Shown: piece by piece, positions 24,582 through 32,648 of the stretch
Numbering within the stretch: the first letter of the stretch is position 1
Layout of the letters: each line of letters starts with the position of its first letter
DNA from: JBBQWZ01 sp038210135
Lineage (GTDB): Bacteria; Acidobacteriota; Terriglobia; Bryobacterales; Bryobacteraceae
Reading direction: 5' to 3'
Assembly: GCA_038210135.1 (NCBI GenBank)
Contig: JBBQWZ010000034.1
Location: 12,343 to 76,342, forward strand
DNA: 64,000 bases
Notes under the pieces: generated by a model
Database searches by the model: none
What the model saw: the letters and a program-made list of their open reading frames with translations, nothing else
What the model was told of the DNA's origin: nothing
Position numbers and translations under genes: made by a program

Positions 24582-25193
24582 CTAAGTCGATACGGCGCGG
24601 ATCGGCTTGGCGAATTCCATGACTTCCTGCTTTGGGAATCCCGGCTCAAAGCAGCGCCGGCAGCGGGCTTCGTACATGCCCGAGGCGCCGACCACGATGA
24701 GGTCGTCGGATTCGACCAACCGCTGCGTATGCTTTGCGGGATTGCCGCAGCGCATGCAGACGGCGAGTGTCTTAGTGATGGATTCGGCCACGCAGAGTAA
24801 ATCCTGCATGGGGGTAAACGGGCGGCCCATGAAGTCGGTGTCGAGCCCGGCGATGATCACCTGTTTGCCGGAATCCGCCAGCTGCTGGGCGACGTCAACC
24901 AGTTCGCGGGTGAAGAAATTGGATTCGTCGATGCCCACCACTTGGGTCCGCCAGTCCATTTTGGTGAGGATGTCGGCGGCGCAGGTGACCGGCTCGCCCT
25001 TCATGCGCTGGTCGCCGTGCGAGACAATATGATCTTCAGAATAACGGTCGTCGATCGAAGGCTTAAAAACCTGGACGCGCTTTCGTGCGATGATGGCGCG
25101 GCGGAGCCGGCGAATCAGTTCCTCGCTCTTGCCCGAGAACATGGGTCCGCAGACGCACTCGATCCATCCCATGTGGCCGGTGACAATATCCAT
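24582..25193 (-). CDS. tdk: Thymidine kinase
   Basis: 203 residues from ATG 25193; the ATG at 25172 and one 18 bp upstream are alternatives, and none has a clear ribosome site. The P-loop is GPMFSGKSEELIRR. The lid and zinc region carries two cysteine pairs (CMRCG and CRRC), as in type II thymidine kinases, and GIDESNFF holds the catalytic-region acid. It phosphorylates thymidine to dTMP in the salvage pathway. Full family length. Confidence 0.95.
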   Translation of the reverse strand: MDIVTGHMGWIECVCGPMFSGKSEELIRRLRRAIIARKRVQVFKPSIDDRYSEDHIVSHGDQRMKGEPVTCAADILTKMDWRTQVVGIDESNFFTRELVDVAQQLADSGKQVIIAGLDTDFMGRPFTPMQDLLCVAESITKTLAVCMRCGNPAKHTQRLVESDDLIVVGASGMYEARCRRCFEPGFPKQEVMEFAKPIRAVST

Positions 25194-25262
25194 GAAAAGG
25201 TTAGTGTACATCGCATGACGGCACCAGCGGCTCTCGCGGCCCGAATGTTCGAGGTTTCAAGA

Positions 25263-25321
25263 GACCGCGAGCGGCGGTCGGCACATCGCCAGAGGCGAGT
25301 TCATAATCGCCAGAGGCGATT
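25263..25321. repeat. Three consecutive small hairpins upstream of the methyltransferase
   Basis: Hairpin 1: GACCGC-gagcg-GCGGTC (25263-25279). Hairpins 2 and 3 are two copies of TCGCC-AGA-GGCGA (25286-25298 and 25307-25319); the last extends to AATCGCC/GGCGATT (25305-25321). The third covers the only GAGG ahead of ATG 25328, so it could limit ribosome access. Confidence 0.65.
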
Positions 25322-25327
25322 TTCCAT

Positions 25328-25996
25328 ATGATGATTCCGGCATTCGGCCCGCGCCGCATCGAACCCGAGATCCTCGACACCCTGCCTCCCGAAGTCGCCC
25401 AGCGCAGCCTCGCGGACCTGGTCCGTTTGAATCGCGACTTCGGCGGGCACTCGGTTTTGCGCGGACTGATGCGCGAAGCGGTGGAGGATCCGTTCGAGCC
25501 GTTCACTGTCCTCGATATCGGGGGCGCGTCCGGCGACATGGCCGCCGTGATCAGCGAGACCTGCCCCGGCGCCTTCGTGACGGTCCTCGATCACGTGGCG
25601 TCGCACATGGATCACGCCAAACAGCCCAAGGTTTGCGGCAATGCGTTCGCCCTTCCGTTTCGTGACGGCAGTTTCGATTACGCCTTTTCGTCGCTGTTCC
25701 TTCATCATTTCGAGGATGATTCGGTCATCCGCTTGTTCCGCGAAATGAATCGCGTCGCCCGGCGCGGAGTGCTCACGGTGGACCTGATTCGCTCGCCTCT
25801 CGCCTACTGGTTTGTGCCTTTGACGAAGCCGATCTTCGGCTGGGATGCGGTCACCGTCAACGACGGGCCGATCTCGTTCGCCGCCGCATTCCGCGCTCCG
25901 GAATTGCGGCGGCTCGCGGAATCCGCCGGCCTGGGCGACGTGCGCGTCCGCTCGCATCGCCCCGCGTGGCGACTGAGTTTGTGGTCGAAGAAGTAG
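25328..25996 (+). CDS. Class I SAM-dependent methyltransferase
   Basis: 222 residues. Motif I is VLDIGGASGDMAAVI (about 64-78), followed by an acidic strand-2 end (TVLDHVASHMDHA), the GNAFALPFRDGSFDYAFSSL block and the LHHFEDDSVIRLFREMNRVA block of the Methyltransf_11/25 type. The substrate is unknown; the overall form resembles small-molecule methyltransferases. Two consecutive ATGs at 25328 and 25331; GAGG lies about 11 nt upstream inside a hairpin. Confidence 0.85.
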   Translation: MMIPAFGPRRIEPEILDTLPPEVAQRSLADLVRLNRDFGGHSVLRGLMREAVEDPFEPFTVLDIGGASGDMAAVISETCPGAFVTVLDHVASHMDHAKQPKVCGNAFALPFRDGSFDYAFSSLFLHHFEDDSVIRLFREMNRVARRGVLTVDLIRSPLAYWFVPLTKPIFGWDAVTVNDGPISFAAAFRAPELRRLAESAGLGDVRVRSHRPAWRLSLWSKK

Positions 25997-26053
25997 AGGC
26001 GAATCCACAGGCCGGAAGCCTACGTTACTTCGCGTGATAGCTTGGTAGCTGCC

Positions 26054-26704
26054 ATGGCGGCGCCCGCCATCGACGATCTCAGCGACGTGACGCGCTTCGA
26101 ACGCGTCGCGATCTTTCGCCACAGCAACCCATCCACGTTCCTTGAGCAGTATTTTCACGCCTACCTGTGGAGACCGACGCCGCCGATTGCGATCTATTGG
26201 CTATTGAATCTCTTCGCCCTCGTCTTGATTGGCGTTGAATGGTCGATCGGCCGCCACGGCCTCAACGGGTTCGCGGATTTCGGCTTCGGAGTGCTGCTCG
26301 CCTTCGCGTTTATGCCACTGCATGAGGCCCTGCACGGCATCGTGTACAAGTTCTACGGAGCGCGCGACGTCCCCTACCAGGTGCTGTGGAGAAAGGCGAT
26401 GGCGTACGCGATCGCTCATCGTTTTGTCGCCACCCGGAGGGCGTTTTTCTGGGTCGCGATCGCTCCATCGCTGGTCATCAATCCGGCGCTGCTGGCGTAC
26501 TCGTACCTCGCTCCCGCGCGCTGGCGGCTCACGATTCTGTGCGCGCTGTTCGTTCACATCGCGTTCACTTCCGGCGATTTCGCGCTGATCAATTTCTTTC
26601 ACGTGCATCGCCGCCGGGAACCCGTCACGTACGACGACTTCGAGGAAGGCATGAGCTACTTCTTCGTCGAAGCGGCGGCTGTGCGGGAGCACACCCAGGT
26701 GTAG
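26054..26704 (+). CDS. DUF3267-type zincin-like membrane protein
   Basis: 216 residues with 4-5 hydrophobic segments. The motif MPLHEALHGIVYKFYG holds an HEXXH zinc signature (H90-E91-H94), as in the putative membrane zincins of the DUF3267 family. Later helices (AFFWVAIAPSLVINPALLAY, LFVHIAFTSGDFALINFFHV) match the family layout. It is probably an intramembrane or membrane-tethered metalloprotease; the substrate is unknown. ATG 26054 was chosen over TTG 26042 (four codons upstream). The 30-bp repeat array starts 12 bp after its stop. Confidence 0.8.
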   Translation: MAAPAIDDLSDVTRFERVAIFRHSNPSTFLEQYFHAYLWRPTPPIAIYWLLNLFALVLIGVEWSIGRHGLNGFADFGFGVLLAFAFMPLHEALHGIVYKFYGARDVPYQVLWRKAMAYAIAHRFVATRRAFFWVAIAPSLVINPALLAYSYLAPARWRLTILCALFVHIAFTSGDFALINFFHVHRRREPVTYDDFEEGMSYFFVEAAAVREHTQV

Positions 26705-26716
26705 GTGGTCATCGAG

Positions 26717-26895
26717 CACAGGTCGGAGACCTATGCCACTGGGATGCACAGGTCGGAGACCTATGCCACTGGGATGCACAGGTCGGAGACCTATGCCACT
26801 GGGATGCACAGGTCGGAGACCTATGCCACTGGGATGCACAGGTCGGAGACCTGGCTGGTGAAATGCACAGGTCGGAGACCTATGCCACTTGGATA
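26717..26895. repeat. Tandem array of six 30-bp hairpin units
   Basis: Six copies of CACAGGTCGGAGACC start at 26717, 26747, 26777, 26807, 26837 and 26866. Units 1-4 share the linker TATGCCACTGGGATG exactly; unit 5 has a diverged linker and 29-bp spacing, and unit 6 has one mismatch. Each unit folds as AGGTC-GGA-GACCT. Because the unit is 30 bp, all frames stay open through it, but nothing suggests translation. It lies between the zincin-like gene and the PQQ dehydrogenase. Confidence 0.95.
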
Positions 26896-26910
26896 TAGTT
26901 AATCTTCGTT

Positions 26911-28860
26911 ATGCGACTCGCCACGTTTGCACTTCTTGCGCTCCCGATTCCGGCACTCTTCGGACAGGCTTCCGCCGGCCGCCGCCCATTCGATTCGCGC
27001 TGCGTATCGTGTCACGGAGGCGATGGGCGGGGGGGCGAGCACGGGCCGAATATCGTCAGCCGGCTTGCTTCGCGAAACGACGCGGAATTGGCGGCCTTCC
27101 TTCGCGATGGACTGCCTAACGCCGGAATGCCCGGATTCAAGATTCCCGAGCTGGAAATGAAACAGCTGGTGGCTTTCCTGCGCAGCCTGCCGGCCAGCGA
27201 AGGGGAACAGAGGCCGGCGCAAAAATTCAACCTTGGCTCAGGAACGCTCGAAGGCGTGGTTCTCAACGAGGGGCCGCACGAAGCGCAGGTACGCGATGCC
27301 GAGGGCCGTTTGCATCTTTTGCGTAAAGATGGAGGCGCGTATCGCGAGGTCACTTCGCAGGCGGATTGGCCATCGTACAACGGCGCCACCAACGGCAACC
27401 GCTTTAGCGGCCTCGGCCAGATCAATCCTTCAAATGTCAACCGCCTGGTCCCCAAGTGGAGCTTCCCGGTCAGCAACGGCGGCAACCTGCAAGTCACTCC
27501 GGTGGTGGTCGCCGGAATCATGTACGTTACGCTCGCGAACGAATGCTATGCGCTCGACGCGGGCAGCGGACGCGAGATCTGGCACTACCGCCGGCCGCGC
27601 ACCAAGAATCTGACCGGCAACGCATCCGGTGGCATCAATCGCGGAGTCGCCGTCGAAGGCGACCGCGTGTTCATGGTCACCGACCACGCGCACATCATCG
27701 CGCTGCAACGTCACACCGGCGCGCTGTTGTGGGATACCGAAATGGCGGATTGGCACCAGAATTACAACGCGACGTCCGCGCCGCTGGTCGCGGGCGGATT
27801 GGTCATTTCCGGAACCGCCGGCGGCGATGAAGGCGTGCGCGGATTTCTCGCCGCCTTCGATCAGAAAACCGGCAAGGAAGTCTGGCGCTTCTGGACCGTT
27901 CCGAAGCGGGGCGAGCCGGGTTCAGAGACCTGGAAGGGGCGGGGAATTGAGCATCCCGGCGCGGTCACCTGGTTCACCGGCAGCTACGACGCCGAGCTCG
28001 ACACCGTCTACTGGCAGGCCGGAAATCCGGGCCCCGACCTCGACGACACTCTACGCGGCGGCGACAATCTATATTCGTGTTCGACGTTGGCGCTGGATCG
28101 CAAGACTGGCAAACTGAAGTGGTATTTCCAGTACACGCCGCACGACGTTTGGGATTGGGACGCGGAGCAGCCGGAGGTTCTTGTCGATACCGATTGGGAA
28201 GGCGCTCCGCGTAAGCTGCTGCTGCATGCGAATCGCAACGGCTTCTTCTACGTGCTCGATCGCGTGGACGGCAAGTTGCTGTCGGCGAAACCGTTCGTGA
28301 AGAAGCTCGACTGGGCCACCGGGATCGATGCGAAGGGCCGTCCGATTCTGGTTCCGGGTAAAACGCCGACCGAGAAGGGCAACACGGCTTGCCCAGCACT
28401 CGAAGGCGCGACGAACTGGTTTTCCACGTCGTACAATCCCTCAACCGGCCTCTACTATCTGCAGGCGCTCGAGAAGTGCAACGTGTACGTGAAGACGGTC
28501 CGCGAATGGGCCGCTGGCAAGGGATTTATGGGCGGCTCGACGCGCAACGTGCCCGGCGACAATCCGCAGAAATTCCTGCGGGCGATCGACATCAAGAGCG
28601 GAAAGGTCGCGTGGGAAGTTCCGCAGAACGGCAAGGGCGAGACTTGGGGCGGAGTCCTTGGAACCTCCACCGGCCTGGTGTTCTATTGCGACGACGACGG
28701 ATCTTTCCGCGCCGTGGATGCCAGTTCCGGAAAGGCTCTGTGGTCTTTCGCGGCGAATGCATTTTGGAAGGCGTCGCCTATGACGTATGAGTTCGATGGC
28801 CAGCAGCGGATCGCTGTCGCTGCCGGCGCGAACATCGTCGTATTTGGCTTGCTCGAATAA
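26911..28860 (+). CDS. PQQ-dependent dehydrogenase with N-terminal cytochrome c domain
   Basis: 649 residues. Residues 1-21 are a signal peptide. A cytochrome c domain follows (CVSCH heme motif at about 31-35, later MPGF with the axial Met). The remaining approximately 520 residues form the eight-bladed PQQ propeller: DWPSYNGATNGNRFSGLGQI opens it, NPGPDLD is near the catalytic Asp, YTPHDVWDWDAEQPEV is the strongly conserved dehydrogenase block, and WGGVLGTSTGLVF closes it. The vicinal Cys-Cys pair of classical methanol dehydrogenases is not present. The heme domain sits at the N-terminus rather than the C-terminus of quinohemoprotein alcohol dehydrogenases. It oxidises an alcohol or sugar in the periplasm, passing electrons to heme; substrate unknown. 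Confidence 0.9.
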   Translation: MRLATFALLALPIPALFGQASAGRRPFDSRCVSCHGGDGRGGEHGPNIVSRLASRNDAELAAFLRDGLPNAGMPGFKIPELEMKQLVAFLRSLPASEGEQRPAQKFNLGSGTLEGVVLNEGPHEAQVRDAEGRLHLLRKDGGAYREVTSQADWPSYNGATNGNRFSGLGQINPSNVNRLVPKWSFPVSNGGNLQVTPVVVAGIMYVTLANECYALDAGSGREIWHYRRPRTKNLTGNASGGINRGVAVEGDRVFMVTDHAHIIALQRHTGALLWDTEMADWHQNYNATSAPLVAGGLVISGTAGGDEGVRGFLAAFDQKTGKEVWRFWTVPKRGEPGSETWKGRGIEHPGAVTWFTGSYDAELDTVYWQAGNPGPDLDDTLRGGDNLYSCSTLALDRKTGKLKWYFQYTPHDVWDWDAEQPEVLVDTDWEGAPRKLLLHANRNGFFYVLDRVDGKLLSAKPFVKKLDWATGIDAKGRPILVPGKTPTEKGNTACPALEGATNWFSTSYNPSTGLYYLQALEKCNVYVKTVREWAAGKGFMGGSTRNVPGDNPQKFLRAIDIKSGKVAWEVPQNGKGETWGGVLGTSTGLVFYCDDDGSFRAVDASSGKALWSFAANAFWKASPMTYEFDGQQRIAVAAGANIVVFGLLE

Positions 28861-28863
28861 GCG

Positions 28864-31800
28864 CTACGGCGCGATCGCCACCGTCACTGTATTGGACAGG
28901 ATTCCGCCGATTGTGATCTGCACCGGGACCGCGTCTCCGGTGACAGCGTCCGCGGGAATGGTCACGTTGACCTGGTAGAGGCCGACCGATCCCGGCGCGA
29001 GGCCGGAGAACTGTACCGGCGCCGGATTGCCGCCGAGCGTCGCGGTCGGATCGGTCAGCGTGCGAGACAGGACGGTTGTTGATGCCGGAAAGCCTGTCGA
29101 CGGGCGGTTCGCCACGGTACCCAAGCCCGTCCCGTAGAGCTGAATAATTTCGCCGCGCTTCGCCGGACGCGAATCGGGAAATGCTCCGACCGGCGCGGCA
29201 ATCGAGACGACTCCATTGATCCGGATCGCGCCTTGGCCGGTGCCTGCCTGATTCGTCGCAAATAATCCAGGCGCGAACGGCGTTGTGCGCACGCTGATCC
29301 CGGTGCTCACCTGGCCGTGCTGCCCGACCGTGAGTTGGAAGTTGCCGTTCGAAGACGCCGTCCAAGGCATCTGGAAGCTTAGCTGGCCGGGAGAAACGAA
29401 ATACAACGGAACCGGAATTCCTCCGACCACTACTGTTGTATCGCCCAGCGTGAACGGCAGTGCGCCGGACTCCGCGACGATCAGGCTAGGCCCGAGATTC
29501 GAACCGTACAGTGTCACGATGCTGCCCGGCGACACGGGTGCCGAAACCGGAAACGCGGAGTTTGCGAAACTGCCGTCCACGATGATGGGCCCAGGGCCGA
29601 CGATGAAGTTTGACGGCAGCGAGGCTCCGCCGCCGGAACCCGGATTCATCACGACGATCGAAAACTTGCCGACGTCCGCCAGATCGCTGGCGTTCACGGT
29701 CACGATCATTTGCGTATTCGAAGCGGATGGTACTGTTCGCGGCTGGCCGTTCCAAAATACCTGCGAACCGGCGGCAAAGTTGGATCCTTTGATGGTCACC
29801 TGCAAATTGCCGGAACCCGCATTCGCGGTCGATGGCGTTAGCGACGTGATCACCGGCCGGACGCTGGTGGCCGGCAGGCTGAGATCCCAGACACTGCGCC
29901 CGTGCGTCGCGACGCGCAGGGTACGGCTGGTGCGATGCAGTAACAGGGAACTCGCGACGGTGCGCGGCAGGCCGCTGCCGACGTCGCCCCAGGTTGTTCC
30001 GTTATCGCGCGAAGCCAGGACGCCGGCGTCGGTCGCGGCGTAGAACGTATTCCGAAGATCGGGATCGATGACGAAATCGTTCACCGGAATATTCGGCAGA
30101 TTGCCGCTGAAGTTGGTCCAACTGCCGCCGCCATCCGTCGTTCTATAAACATGTCCGGGCCGAAGTTCCCCGGTCACCGCGAATCCGGAAAACGTCACGT
30201 ACGCGGTACCGGCGTCGAGAGGATCGACTGTGATGTGGGTCACCGAGCGCCCAGGCAGACCTAACGAGCGATCGTTCCAGGTTGCCTCCTTGCCGTCACC
30301 GGCGTTGGCGGTAAGCATCACGCGTCCGTCGCCGGCACCCGTGTAAATCACGTTGGTATCGGACGAGGAAAGAGCGATCGCGGAAAGGGTGCTTTTCCCG
30401 AAGGTCAAGTCGGGCGAGATCGGCGACCACAAGCCGCCGCCATCGAGAGTCTGATACAGCCGGAACGTCCCGAAGAACAGCCGTGAGGGACGCACTGCGT
30501 CGCCGACAAACGGCGGAATAAATCGGACCCGGTCGCTCAGATTCAGCCCGTGCTGCAGGTTCTGCTGACCCGCATAGGTGCCGAACCCACCCACGCGAAG
30601 CAGTCGCAGGAGCGATTGGCAGGTAACGAAATAGGTGGATGGCGTGGCTTGGTCGATCACGCTCCACGCGCCGTCGCAGCCCGCTTGATTGCTCCATCCG
30701 GCACTGCCCGCGAACAGCTGCGGACCGTTATCCTGGGAACCGATTAAGGCTGTATTCGGGTCGGTCGGGTGAATCGCCATCCCGGGATACAGTTGGGTAA
30801 TCGCCAGCGACTGATTGAGCTGTGACCAATTCAGCGCGGTGGACTCGGCGTCGCCGGTGGTCCAAATTCCACCGTCATTTCCCACGTACAGACGGCTACC
30901 GTCGTCTGAAAACGCGAACGCATGCTGATCGACGTGAATGCTGACTCGGTTGATGCCGGCGCCCACAGTCCGCCACGTCACGCCGCCGTCGATGGTCCGA
31001 ATGATATTCAGGCCGCCGAGGAAAATGACATCCGCATTTTTCGGGTGGACTTTGATCTCGTTCGCGTACCAGCATTGGCCGCACCATTCCGGCGTGCTGC
31101 TGATCTTCGACCACGTCGCTCCCTGATCCGTCGAACGATACAGGCCGAGCGAGAGGTCACCGCGCGAATCGTGGACCGCCGCGTACACATTGTTCGGAGC
31201 GGCCGGAGTCACCGCCAACGCGATGCGTCCGACGTTAGCCGTCGGCAGTCCGCCGTTGCCGTTGCCGACTTGCACCCACGTCAAGCCGCCGTTGTCGGAG
31301 CGGTACACGCCATTCCGGGAATTGCCATTCGGATTGCCGAGCGCCGCGTACACGGTGTTGGGGTTGGCGGGATGAAACACCAGCGCGGTGGCGGCGGTCC
31401 CGGTCAGCGTGTTGCTCCACGTTTCACCCGAATCGATCGAACGCCACACGCCGCTGGTTGTTGCCGGTGTATCTCCATAAGAAGCCACCGCCGCCAGGAT
31501 CGTGCTGGTTTGATCCGGCTTAATGGCCAGCGCGCCGATGCGGGCTCGCAAAAAGGAGGCGAGGATGTTCTTCCAGGTCGCACCGCCGTCAGACGATTTC
31601 AGGATGCCGGCGCCGTAATAGCTGTCGCCCGCCCAGTTGTCCTCGCCGGTTCCGACGTACACAATGTTGGGATCATTCGGATCAAGTGCGATGGCGCCGA
31701 TGCTCAGCGAAGGCTGATCGTCTGAGAGCGCGGTCCAGGAAGCGCCGCCGTCTCGGGTCTTCCAAATTCCACCGGTAGCTGCGCCAAGATACACGACGTT

Positions 31801-32118
31801 CGAGTCGCGCGGGTCGATTGCCAGCGACGTCACGCGGCCGGAAGTGAAATACAGGGGATCGCCGGTTGTCGTCGGCTGCGGCCCGATGAGCTTCCAGGTC
31901 GCTCCCTCGGCGGTCCGCGGCGAGAGGCCTTTGGCGGCGGAATCGCGCCGTCGATTCAGCATTTCTACGGCGGCTTGGCGGGCTCCGGCGGGAATGCCGT
32001 TGCCAAACGATCGCTCCTCGTAGAAGTAATTCATGCGCTCGCGCGGCTTGTCAGGCAGCTTGGTTTGCGCGAACGAGAAGAGGGGAAGGAGAAGAAAAAG
32101 GAAATGGCGGACCCGCAT
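28864..32118 (-). CDS. Giant secreted BNR/VPS10-like propeller with IPT/TIG and TIGR03437 domains
   Basis: 1084 residues. Signal peptide 1-17 (FLFLLLPLFSFAQ). From about residue 70 to 740 there are many BNR-type repeats (GGIWKTRDGGASWTAL, GILKSSDGGATWKNI, YRSTDQGATWSKI), the Asp-box fold of sortilin/sialidase-like propellers, here with a photosystem-stability/xyloglucanase-type arrangement. Then comes an IPT/TIG Ig-like domain (ITSLTPSTANAGSGNLQVTI, about 755-845) and the Solibacter-type C-terminal domain (PVSPGSIVTLYGSNLGPS to the end). It is presumably an extracellular binding or hydrolytic protein; no catalytic residues are identified. It converges on the PQQ dehydrogenase with 3 bp between stop codons. 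Confidence 0.9.
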   Translation of the reverse strand: MRVRHFLFLLLPLFSFAQTKLPDKPRERMNYFYEERSFGNGIPAGARQAAVEMLNRRRDSAAKGLSPRTAEGATWKLIGPQPTTTGDPLYFTSGRVTSLAIDPRDSNVVYLGAATGGIWKTRDGGASWTALSDDQPSLSIGAIALDPNDPNIVYVGTGEDNWAGDSYYGAGILKSSDGGATWKNILASFLRARIGALAIKPDQTSTILAAVASYGDTPATTSGVWRSIDSGETWSNTLTGTAATALVFHPANPNTVYAALGNPNGNSRNGVYRSDNGGLTWVQVGNGNGGLPTANVGRIALAVTPAAPNNVYAAVHDSRGDLSLGLYRSTDQGATWSKISSTPEWCGQCWYANEIKVHPKNADVIFLGGLNIIRTIDGGVTWRTVGAGINRVSIHVDQHAFAFSDDGSRLYVGNDGGIWTTGDAESTALNWSQLNQSLAITQLYPGMAIHPTDPNTALIGSQDNGPQLFAGSAGWSNQAGCDGAWSVIDQATPSTYFVTCQSLLRLLRVGGFGTYAGQQNLQHGLNLSDRVRFIPPFVGDAVRPSRLFFGTFRLYQTLDGGGLWSPISPDLTFGKSTLSAIALSSSDTNVIYTGAGDGRVMLTANAGDGKEATWNDRSLGLPGRSVTHITVDPLDAGTAYVTFSGFAVTGELRPGHVYRTTDGGGSWTNFSGNLPNIPVNDFVIDPDLRNTFYAATDAGVLASRDNGTTWGDVGSGLPRTVASSLLLHRTSRTLRVATHGRSVWDLSLPATSVRPVITSLTPSTANAGSGNLQVTIKGSNFAAGSQVFWNGQPRTVPSASNTQMIVTVNASDLADVGKFSIVVMNPGSGGGASLPSNFIVGPGPIIVDGSFANSAFPVSAPVSPGSIVTLYGSNLGPSLIVAESGALPFTLGDTTVVVGGIPVPLYFVSPGQLSFQMPWTASSNGNFQLTVGQHGQVSTGISVRTTPFAPGLFATNQAGTGQGAIRINGVVSIAAPVGAFPDSRPAKRGEIIQLYGTGLGTVANRPSTGFPASTTVLSRTLTDPTATLGGNPAPVQFSGLAPGSVGLYQVNVTIPADAVTGDAVPVQITIGGILSNTVTVAIAP

Positions 32119-32201
32119 GGGGAAAACCTCTATAAAAAGACAGGCCTAACCCACTTTTGTATCACATCCGAGCCGGAGTTCGGCACCGGATGGGAGATTC
32201 A

Positions 32202-32639
32202 TCAATTGGTGTGATCGTGCAGGATCCGCCATCCGGCGGCGGTTTTGGCTAGCACCAGCGTGTACCGTCCGCCCGCCGGACCGCCATCCGCTGCCTCGCG
32301 ATCCAAATGGTACTTGCCTGTCACCAAGGCGTTCGACCGCCCCAGCATCCGGATTTCGTTCTCGCTGAACGTCAGCTTGCCCATCCGGCCCCGCGTCGAA
32401 TAACGCTTTTTGTACCGTTCGAGCAGTTGCGGAATGCCTCGCGTCACGGTTTCGCCCATGAAAGTCGCGTCGGGCGAATAGAAACTGACGAAGGTTTCGA
32501 GGTCGCCTTTGTTCCAGGCCGCAGCTTGCTGATCCAGCACTTCGCGGATCGCGGCGTCCGGCGTTTGGCCGAACGCCACGATCGCCAGGGTGGCCGGCAA
32601 AACCAACTTCCACGCATTCCGAATTAGTTTCGTTATCAT
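32202..32639 (-). CDS. Secreted NTF2-like (DUF4440/SnoaL-type) protein
   Basis: 145 residues from ATG 32639. Signal peptide 1-24 (LVLPATLAIVAFGQ). The rest is a classic NTF2-like fold (AIREVLDQQAAAWNKGDLET, FVSFYSPDATFMGE, TLVLAKTAAGWRILHDHTN). The catalytic or binding role cannot be inferred; such secreted forms are frequent in this phylum. A longer upstream reading frame on this strand is antisense to the MoxR gene and was not used. The start codon lies only 9 bp from the divergent MoxR ATG. Confidence 0.85.
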   Translation of the reverse strand: MITKLIRNAWKLVLPATLAIVAFGQTPDAAIREVLDQQAAAWNKGDLETFVSFYSPDATFMGETVTRGIPQLLERYKKRYSTRGRMGKLTFSENEIRMLGRSNALVTGKYHLDREAADGGPAGGRYTLVLAKTAAGWRILHDHTN

Positions 32640-32648
32640 TGCAAGTAG

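Noticed and set aside
26717..26895. CRISPR array (regular 30-bp spacing, palindromic repeat)
   Set aside because: The would-be spacers are nearly identical to each other and only 15 bp long, and no cas gene is in the window. It is a simple tandem repeat.
26705..26902. Repeat-containing peptides (HRSETYATG on plus, HPSGIGLRP on minus)
   Set aside because: The unit length is divisible by three, so all frames remain open; no ribosome site or start context.
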